DNA from: Bretschneidera sinensis
Lineage: Eukaryota; Streptophyta; Magnoliopsida; Brassicales; Akaniaceae
Direction of reading: 5' to 3'
Assembly (NCBI GenBank): GCA_023935145.1
Contig: CM043703.1
Coordinates: forward strand, 21,501,227-21,565,226
DNA: 64,000 nucleotides
The notes beneath the pieces are model-generated. The model had not been told where the DNA came from, did no database searches, and saw only the letters and a program-made list of their open reading frames with translations. How positions within the stretch are numbered: the first letter of the stretch is position 1; each line of letters opens with the position of its first letter. Made by a program: the position numbers and the translations under genes. Below are positions 1-8,942 of this stretch, piece by piece.

Positions 1-1160
1 CGAATAGTCCTCCAGGATAGAACTAAGTCTCTAGGTTGAAGTTTGCATACAGCAACATTTGAAGAACTTCATATTTTATTCTGCGTTGAAATAATTGAAG
101 TATTATGGCAGACGATTTTGAGAGAAAAAGAGAGATGAAAGAAAGGTGTAGAAACACCTCTTTAAATAATTCAGGACAATCATGTCTTTCCAAGTCTTTC
201 CAATTTGGAAAGACATTATTTTCCAGATTTAATCTTGGATTTAAATCATACCTCTCTGACCTTTTGATTTAATTTGACACATTTCTTATTAAATTCTAGG
301 CTTTTGTCTAAAATTTGGATACCCGACCCCAAACAAAATCTATATAGACACATAGATCCCCATACATCTCGATCAAAAAAGAATCAATAGAAATAGAAAA
401 AATCGGAATTGATCGATCTATTTCTCGAAACAAACGAAATGGAAACAAAATGCGAAACATAAATCATGGAACAACTAAGACCTCTCGGGAACTCACTTAA
501 GAATAAGAAAGAGGAATCTCATGTAAATACCATGGAATAAGGTTTGATCCTATTCATGGGGATTCTATAAATATTCCATTCCAAAAATAGAAAGTTCAAA
601 AGCTTTCCAATCTATGAGTCTCTTCCTTTATATGTATGGCATCACCACTCCCTTTGGGAGCATCCACTAATTTAGAACTTAATTTGAAAGCCATATTTCG
701 ACCAGATGGGCACGGGCTCAGGGCGAGAGCTCCTCAGCGAGGATGCGCATGTGCAAAGTGCATGTGCATGTGCAAAGTGTAAAGTGAACGGGCCCGAGCT
801 CGGGCCGGGGCCCGAGCTCAGGCCGGGGCACGGGCGCGTGGTGCGTTCATTGAGCCTTTATCTTTATCCCTTCTTTTAACAAAAGTAAATAAGAATCCCA
901 AATAAATTCTTATAAAGAATTTTATTTCTCATTTTCTTATCAATGTGGGATAAAGCCAATTTGGGTTTTCAAACAACCCTTTATTCTCATTTTAAGCTCA
1001 TACAATAAGATTCCTTTTGAATCAAAATAAATATCCATTAAATCTCCAACTTGAGTTTAATTTAATGCACCTAATTAAAAGTTTTTCATGATCATTAATT
1101 AATTCAAATTAAGACCTTAAAATGGTCTAAAATCAATTCTTAGAGCTGATTTTTCCAACT
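1..1160 (-). mobile_element. Copia LTR fragment (old family), cut by window edge
   Basis: This stretch matches 45476-47477 almost base for base once the solo LTR there is removed. That copy is the 5' LTR of the decayed minus-strand Copia at 34906-47477, so this is the same LTR. Its outer end lies at about 1160, where TTTTTCCAACT stands in place of the expected TTTTTCCAACA. The sequence contains a TCCCACATTG-type block on the minus strand and a very GC-rich patch at about 780-840. The inner end and any coding part lie left of the window. Confidence 0.75.
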
Positions 1161-3161
1161 ATGATATTGCCACAGCACAAATTGTTAAGCATGTAACAAG
1201 ATAATTTTAAGTGTGATTATACAAAATTATGTGATTGTAAAAAATTACCCTTTTATTGATTTTTTAATCCTTTTGTTATTTTAAAAAATACCCTAGTCAT
1301 TAATTTCTCTCAAAATTATGGATTATATTAGAAATATTTAGTTCAGCCTAGACATTTATAACAATATATGATGATTGATGATTAATATCTCTAGAGATAA
1401 CAGGAAAATATATTTAGGAAGATCGAAATCTTTAAGGGAATTTCTCTGCATCAAAGAGCCAAGATGAATGCATAAGCAATAAAGAAGGCAATATATTTAG
1501 ATCTTTTAGATATGATAAAATATTAATGAAGAAAAAAAACTGCAAGGTTCCTAATGAATTTAAAAAAAATGATGAAAAAGAATCTGTTACTAATTTTGAT
1601 TGAGAAAAATAGCTTTATCCTTTGCCTTTGCGCATGTTTCATGTTTGGTTTTCCTTTAACATCTTGAAAAGGGATATGGAATCCTTTTTTTTGGATAGAA
1701 TATAGAATACTTTATTAGTGAGGTCAAGAAAAAATGGACTACTTTGTTTTTTGGTAGTACAGGCCAAACAAAAGGATACTTTTCTATTTTTAGTCAAGGG
1801 AACAAAGAAGACTTGTTTTAAGGGGAACCTAAAAAACACTCATATGCCTCATCAAGAATTAAAGATTCTTGCGTGTTTACTACATCTAAGAATTGGGTAC
1901 AATGAACTGACAATTACATGTATTTCTTTTTCTATTTTATTTTTCTTATCTTTTCAACAAAGTCTAGTTAATTTCTTGTGTTCTTCCTCGTGGCTGTACT
2001 AGTTCACATTAGTCGATCATCACCTTGAAGTCAAGTTTGTTTTATTTATTAAGGTGAATGTTGTGAAAGTAATGAACAAGATAAGGCCAAAATGAGATTG
2101 AAACAAATGATAATAATTTAATTTTAATGTAAAGAAACTACTTAGTGTGCTCCAATTGCAAACCGTATTTATTGGCAACATTTTCAAATTGTTGGTAGAA
2201 ATTACCTCCCCTTGAATACTCTTTCGTGAACATCGAGATTAGCAACCCTAATAGTTTTGTGGAACCCATGTATCTCGATGTTGATTAAAAAGATCGGCAT
2301 CTTTGAGTAGGGAGGGGAGGACTAGGGGAGCCTTGGCTCCCCCAAAGATTTTCAAATGTCCTATAATATATGTAAGTGCAAGAATAAAAGTAGCATGTAC
2401 TTTTTCTTATGGCACTTCCAAAATGATTTGAAATTTGGCCAAGTTATTAGGAGGTGATTGTCCCACTTTGATTCAAGCCTACAAGTCTTATGATAAAATA
2501 CCTAATTGATTTGGGTGTTACAGTAAAGGGTAATCAAAGACTATTTAGGTGTTTTAATGGTATTTGATTTTGTTTTGTAAGCCAATTATGAAAACAAGTG
2601 GTTCGTGGGCTAGCTAGAAGCTTTAGAAATGGCTACACCTGGACAATGATGCTTTTTGGATGGGGGATTTTCATGAGCTTATTAAACCATCCCTCATCAT
2701 TGATTTGTAATCTCGTTTTTCTAAAAATAAATCACTTGTCATTTTTCATAAAAGAAAAAAATATTTAAATTACAACTTTACAAGTAAATATTTGAGTAGG
2801 AAAAAGTTGTACTAGCAAGTGTAACAACTTGTGTGTCTCATAAAAAACTTCTAACACAATTAAATAAACTTTTAGTTAGTTACTTTTTCGTTACATGTTA
2901 ATTTAAAGTTAGTTTAACTTGATTTTATCTGACAAAACTTAGACGAAGGTTTTTTTATATGGAGTTTGAGAATTTTTTTAAAATAATTCTTGAAAAAAAT
3001 AAAATTCGAGTTTAGATTTTACTATTCAGTAGAACCCATGCAATAGATCAATTACACATAATTTCAGCAAAAAATTATCACTTTAGTGTGCGATTTAAAC
3101 TCATATTTCATCAACGGTTTAAAACTTATCAAACTTTGTATGGAAAACCTAGAGCTAGGAG
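1161..3161. other. Non-coding, unidentified DNA (block A), duplicated at 47478-49481
   Basis: AT-rich sequence without a convincing gene. Short open frames here, for example around 1640-2000, occur on both strands and carry no recognisable domain. A C-rich and G-rich patch near 2300-2345 (GGGGAGCCTTGGCTCCCCC) is palindromic. The whole stretch recurs at 47478-49481 with few differences. It is absent from the tandem array units: homology to them starts at 3162. Confidence 0.6.
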
Positions 3162-4737
3162 TTAGTGCAATTCGTTGTGGGAGTGGGAGTTGGAGTGAGA
3201 GTTAGGAGTTAGGAGTTAGGAAATGGAGGATATGTAACCTCCTCCGTTGGGACTTTTTTTTATGGCTCTGTTTTGGAGTTACATTACATGGTTTTCTCAA
3301 TGCTTAATTTTGTAGAAAACGTTTGCATAAAATAATAGGTACAATAACTTATCTGCATTATTGATTGTGTGATTAAAATTAACTTACATACTCAATTTCT
3401 TCATTGGCTGACATATATTCCATCAAGATTCTTTGAATTGTTTTATGAAGTTTCATTCTTTAGTATACCAAAAGTAATCTCTATTGTATTTCTATGAGGT
3501 TGCAAGTTTAAATCTCCAAATATCTTATATTATTGTATGATTAACAAAAAAATTAATCTCGGTAGAAATTTTTTTATTCTGATGACTCACATACCATATC
3601 AGTAATGTAAACGAGGAAAAATCATCTTATATATATTCTTGATCAAATGAGCCTAAAACCTGTTAGAAAATTTTCTGGAATAGGAATAAAAAACTAGAAA
3701 TTAAAGAAGATTGAATCACATTAATCAATATTTTATTTGCCAATAGCAAATCTGTAGAATCCCCTAAGAATTCTCCTTAACAGAGTGGAAACTATGGTTG
3801 TATAATTTTTCAGAGTTTTAAAAGAAGAGAAAAAAGAGAAAATTTTTGTAAAAATGGAGTTAGTTCTTTTCTGGAAGTTCTTTGAAGTATTTATAGTGAT
3901 TTTAAACTTCCAACAGTCAGAAAGCTCAAGAGTTATGACTTAAAAGACAGCTCTTGAGAAAAAAAACATAACTCTTCAAGAAAATCCTGTTGGGGAATTT
4001 AAATTTTTTTGAACATTATGACCGACTGCCTAAAATCACAATCAACTCTCAGTCTGTCCAAAATGACAGTTGATTGTCACTCAAACACAATTAACTGTCT
4101 TTTGTTTTTAAAACAAAAATTCTAACAAAACCAACATTGACTAGCTTTTGAGACCATGGGAGCAATCATTTACCATGTCATTTAAACTTTGCCCGCTTTG
4201 AAGTTTCGGTAAAGACATTTCATTTAGATGTGTGTCGGTTTAAAAAAAATAGTGTTAGACAAATGAGTATTGTTTGCTCTAGTGAGAAAGTTCCTAACTT
4301 AAGGGATCATATCCTTGTTCGAATCATGTCCAGTTATGTCGGTGACAATAAATTCGACTACCATGTTATTTAAAAATACATCATGTTAAGTTATGTTGTT
4401 GATGTCGCAATCAAATCTACCGTCAACAACACAACTGGACGAATCCACTGTCAACAATACAACTGGATAGCACAATTAAGTAAACCTACTGTTAACAACA
4501 CAACTGGACAGGATCCTAATTGTACAACTGAACATAATCCCAACCGCAGAGATCTGGTCGCTTAACTTAATATACCAATATGTAACCCTCATTGTTAGCT
4601 GATTATTATTATTATTATTTATTTATAGAAAAAAGGTAGAAACAACATATTTTACCCAATAAAGTATGATTTATTCATATTAATGTTACATTTTAGTTCA
4701 TCAATCACTCCACAAAGAAGTGAATATATGGAAACCT

Positions 4738-6402
4738 TTAGGCAAATATGACAATAGGACTCCTAACCTTGTGCTTTACATCTAACCATTAAAGTGAAGC
4801 AGAGATACTGCGATTAACTTCCAATGGTCCTCCAGAGACAGTCATATGAAACTGCAATTTCTCATTCAATTATTTGAATGATAAGATTTTGGGAGTAACA
4901 CTGATACTGTGATGAGAAGGGGAGTTGATTTTTGCTTTGTAAATGGAATTAGACTTCCCTACGTTTGTGACTGTTCTTGGAAACACCACACTGAAATGCT
5001 TCTTTGGTGCCACTTTAAAAAATATATGGTAGGGTAGTTCAAGTCCTTTGCGCTGTTGTTATTGTTAGAGCAGATGACAACATCATCTCCAGAGATGAGC
5101 TTTATCAGTAAGACATGGTAGGGTAGTTCAAGTCCTTCACCGCAACGAAATTTTTTGTAGTCACTCTCTTTTGCATCATAAACTAGGCCTGGATTAATTG
5201 CTTGCACTGGATTTAACTTTCCTGCTCCATAGGAAAATTCGGCATCTGGGTTTTTTTTCAGCACTCATGGGGGATGGTGAAAGTAAAATAAGACATTATA
5301 CAGCAAACTTTTTCCCCATTTCTTTTACTCAGATAAAAAGTCTGAAATCATAGATCACTAGTCAAATAATCACTTGTCTGTCTTGTATGATCAAGGAACA
5401 ACAGTTCCTATCTTCATTATTGATTTTACAACTTCTCTTAACAGTTTTTTCCCTTATCAATGCAATTTAAAACTTGTTTGGGTTGCTACAGAACAAATAA
5501 ATTTCAATTGAATGCACATCAAAGTTATTAAGGAAAAGGAAGGACATAGGAAGTAATAATATGACAAAAAATTAGTAATCTTTGTTTTACATAGAAAAAA
5601 TTGAAACTAGAAGATAAAGAGTATTGTTAGAAAACGTTACCAGTTGTCATCAGAGCGGATTTAATGGCCGATGGAGACCATGAAGGAAGAAATGACTTAA
5701 CATAGAGAGCAGCTCCAGTTGCATGACTGAATGCCATAGAAGTTCCGTAGATTATATTAAATGCTGATGAACATTTGCCAATTGGGAAAGGTGATGGACT
5801 ACTTTTGGAGAAGGCCTTGCCTAGTACAGCTCCATGAAAGATATATGGCATAAGGATCTATCTCACCATTAAATGGCATGAGAAGAGAGACAAAAAAAAA
5901 TTTTCATTCAAGAGTCAGATGGACCCTTGTGCCATGTATTTTTCATGGACCCGGACTAGACAAGAAGTTTTCCTTTTGGAGACCATGTAGCCAATATATC
6001 AACTCCAAGAGCAGTAATATCTGGCTGTAATAAACACTCAAGAAATCTAACTAAATCACATTGTTAATCCATATTAAAAACACATAATGTTTGGAATAAA
6101 TTACCTTGTTAAGGCATTGTACTTACCTTGTTAAAGAATTACATTAATGTGAATTTTGGCACATTGAAAAACTTCATTAGCAAAAACAAAAAGGAGGGAG
6201 GATTAATTCTTGGCAAAGATAAGAATTTACTTACAATAATGCTTTCTACATTGCCTAGCTCCACCTCACCCACAATCTTCCTATCGATGTTGCATGATGC
6301 AATTGTCAAAATCCAGGGTGCACCATATGCGACAGTTGATGGTTTTGGGCCATAATTTCTGCTTGCTGTAGAGGTCAATATGCTCCTCCTCATTGCTGGA
6401 AA
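4738..6402 (-). pseudogene. Cucumisin-like subtilase pseudogene, 3' half (R0)
   Basis: Remnant of a plant subtilisin-like serine protease (S8 family, secreted, cucumisin group). Reading leftwards: an exon with a NYGPKPSTV motif, the oxyanion-Asn region of the catalytic domain (about 6240-6402); a fragment near 5950-6020; an exon with GTSMA and KSALMTT, the catalytic-Ser region (about 5627-5851); then SYGAGKLNP and DLNYP followed by the C-terminal fibronectin-III-like domain with PRTVTNVG, ending at a TAA at 4738-4740. It is broken by a poly-A run of 8 that shifts frame at about 5260, a shift after DLNYP, and an in-frame TAA near 4875. The His exon is lost where the Gypsy sequence starts at 6408. 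Confidence 0.85.
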
Positions 6403-6407
6403 GGGTC
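6403..6407. repeat. Left TSD (gggtc) of the block A Gypsy insertion
   Basis: GGGTC directly precedes TGATGCAGG. The same pentamer follows the intact block B Gypsy copy at 55592-55596. The insertion site is therefore shared by blocks A and B. Confidence 0.75.
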
Positions 6408-6645
6408 TGATGCAGGAGGATCCGAGTCAGATGATGCTGGGTTGTCAGATAACACGTTGTTGGCACTGAGATATATTAAGTTGGCAGATCAGCGCAAAAA
6501 TGGCATGTGGACTACCTAGAACAGTTGACTGCCATTGATTCTGTTTTAGGCTTTCAAATTTGCAGTTTCCAGTTTTCGGAAATTTTCCATTTGCAATTTC
6601 TTTTTGTATTCAAGTCAGAATTGACTGCCGTTGATTCTGCTTTAA
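6408..6645 (+). mobile_element. Gypsy LTR fragment, plus orientation
   Basis: The first 238 bases of the same LTR found whole at 52727-53234, starting TGATGCAGGAGGATCC. It stops abruptly at TTAATAC, where sequence of opposite orientation is joined. Confidence 0.85.
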
Positions 6646-6786
6646 TACCATCACATCCTGAACGTTACGATCATGGCGTGGGGCTTCCTCATTCGGAACC
6701 TGCCTGAGACGACCACGACCACGATCACCAGACATGAAAACTGATGAAATCTCACCCCAGGAAGAAGCTGAAGCTCTGATACCAAC
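6646..6786 (-). mobile_element. Gypsy gag start plus tRNA primer site, inverted fragment
   Basis: On the minus strand this holds a primer binding site TGGTATCAGAGC (6773-6784) and, about 38 bases on, the first codons of a Gypsy gag, cut off at 6646. It abuts the outside of the 3' LTR at 6787-7249. That implies an LTR-internal-LTR-internal chain left by recombination between elements. Confidence 0.75.
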
Positions 6787-8209
6787 TGACACTGGGCAGA
6801 ATAGCGATTATTCTATAGACTAGTCAAACAGATAATTCACAGGGAGTAACACAAGAAAAAACCATAAACAATACAGAGAAACAGCTCTGATGTTTTATTT
6901 AAAATTATGCAAATACAATAATAATGATTACGAAACCCTAAGACCTTATTTATAAGGTCGAAACTAAAATTGGAAAATTAAATTAAGGCCGAATTTAAAT
7001 TAAATAAAATAAAAAGTTTCCTAAAAACAGAAAACTGCCAATTTGAAGGTCTAAACGTCGTTTTTTGGCTTAAAAACGATGATGCTTAGTACTTTGTACT
7101 AAGTTTTTCCCAGAAGCTCGTTTCCAATCAAACTAAAGTCTTCGAAGCCCAATCTAAGCCCGTGGCCCACTAAACGATGTAAACCGGCCTAGGTAGCCCA
7201 CTTGCCATCTGACAACTCAGCATCATCTGACTTGGATCCTCCTGCAACTGTCGCCCCGGGTTGGAAAGAACTCGTCCTCAAGTTCACAATAGCCATATCA
7301 GAATTCCCAAAATAGGGACTCAAGTGTTTCACATTAAAGACATCAGGCGGCAACTCAGGAGGAAGATCCTCTGGTATCAGGTCAGAAAACTCTGCTAACA
7401 GCTACTGCACCTCGGGTAAATCCACTATGAAACCGAGATCTCCATAACGATCCTCCCGACCACGGCGTTCCTCAAACAGAGCAGGATTGTAATACGGGTT
7501 TTCGAAACTGGAATCAGAATCGTGATCTTTCATCGCACGATCAACGAAATTCTGCGCCATTAGACGTTGGGTTAACTTTGCAACCTGCCTCTGTAAATAC
7601 TTAATCATCACATCCTGAACGTTACGATCATGGAGTTGGGCTTCCTCGTTCGGAACCTGCCCGCGACGACCACGACCTTGATCACCAGCCATGAAAACTG
7701 ATGAAATCTCACCCCAGGAAGATGCTGAAGCTCTGATACCAACTGACGCCGGGCAGAATAACGATTATTCTGCAGGCTAGTCGAACAGATAGTTCATAGG
7801 GAGTAACACAAGAAAAAACCCTAAACAATACAGTGAAAACAGCTCTGATGTTTTATTTAAAATTATGCAAATACAATAATAATGCTTACGAAACCCTAAG
7901 ACCTTATTTATAAGGTCGAAGCTAAAATAGGAAAATTAAATTAAGGCCGAATTTAAATTAAATAAAATAAAAAGTTTCCTAAAAACAGAAAACTATCAAT
8001 TTAAGGGTCTAAACATCGTTTTTTGGCTTAAAAAACGATGATGCTTTGTAGTTTGTAATAGGTTTTTTCCCAGAAGCTCGTTTCCAATCAGAGTAGGGTC
8101 TTCAAAGCCCAATCCAAGCCTGCGGCCTGCTAAACGATGTAAACCGGCCTAGATAGCCCACTTGCCATCTGATAACTCTGCATCATCTGACTTGGATCCT
8201 CCTGCATCA
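6787..8209 (-). mobile_element. Non-autonomous Ty3/Gypsy element (deleted pol), minus strand
   Basis: Two LTRs of 463 and 466 bases (6787-7249 and 7744-8209) bound a very short interior. On the minus strand the order is 5' LTR (8209 to 7744), primer site TGGTATCAGAGC (7730-7741), gag N-terminus (7692-7402), then directly the start of the reverse transcriptase region joined to the last codons of pol (about 7400-7250), then the 3' LTR. Protease, most of reverse transcriptase, RNase H and integrase are absent. The U3 part differs from the plus-strand element at 52727, so this is a sister subfamily. The right end abuts array unit R1; no TSD is recoverable because the left end is recombined. Confidence 0.8.
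7402..7692 (-). pseudogene. Gypsy gag N-terminal remnant
   Basis: About 96 residues beginning with an RGRRG basic patch, then a region matching the gag at 53284-53958 (QDVM, NFENP, YGDLGF, VDLPE). After VDLPE it jumps to EVQ, a stop, then LLAEFSDL and a 3' pol remnant, so nearly all of gag, the zinc knuckle and protease are missing. It is followed by the 3' LTR within about 150 bases. It is a structural remnant rather than a functional capsid gene. Confidence 0.75.
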
Positions 8210-8942
8210 AAACCCAATTGGGGAATTTAAATTTTTTTGAACATTATGACACAGTCGACTCTCAGTCTGTCCAAAATGACAGTTGATTGTCTCTCAAACA
8301 CAGTTAACTGTCTTTTGTTTTTAAAACAAAAATTCTAACAAAACCAACATTGACTAGCTTTTGAGACCATGGATTCAATCATTTACCATGTCATTTAAAC
8401 TTTGCCCGCTTTGAAGTTTTGGTAAGGACATTTGATTTAGATGTGTGTTGGTTTAAAAAAATAGTGTTAGTCAAACGAGTATTGTTTGCTATAGTGAGAA
8501 AGTTCCTAACTTAAGGGATCATATCCTTGCTCGAATCATGTCCAATTATGTTGTTGACAATAAATTCGACTACCATGTTAATTAAAAGTACATCATGTTA
8601 AGTTATGTTGTTGATGCCACAATCAAATCTACCATCAACAACACAACTAAACGAATCCACTGTCAACAATACAACTGGATAGCACAATTGGGCAAACCTA
8701 CTGTCAACAGCACAACTGGACATGATCGTAATTGCACAACTGAACATAATCCCAACCGCAGAGATCTGGTCCCTTAACATAGTATACCAATATGTAACCC
8801 TTATTGTTAGCTTATTATTATTATTATTTATAGAAAAAAGGTGGAAACAACATAATTTACCCAATAAAGGATGATTTATTCATATTAATGTTACATTTTA
8901 GTTCATCAATCACTCCACAAAGAAGAGAATATATGGAAACCT

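Larger units (their letters stand above)
3162..6407. repeat. Array-related unit R0, diverged and truncated
   Basis: Homology to the tandem units begins at TTAGTGCA (3162) and runs through the GGGAGT-rich tract, the flank 3' of the subtilase, and its C-terminal exons. It diverges from the units near 6100, where R0 keeps a catalytic-domain exon that R1-R5 lack. It is cut at 6407 by a Gypsy LTR. R0 is closer to block B (49482-52726) than to R1-R5. Confidence 0.8.

Noticed and set aside
1639..2002. Overlapping open frames on both strands as a small gene
   Set aside because: No domain, no start context, low-complexity Phe/Lys content; they recur in block B only because the DNA is duplicated.
2160..2245. 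Short minus-strand reading ending NKYGLQLEHTK before a stop
   Set aside because: Looks protein-like over about 28 codons but I cannot assign a family, and nothing upstream continues it.
4270..4345. Second SINE or tRNA-like element (B-box-like TTGTTCGAATC) in the flank of each unit
   Set aside because: A convincing A box, tail and target-site duplication could not be found.
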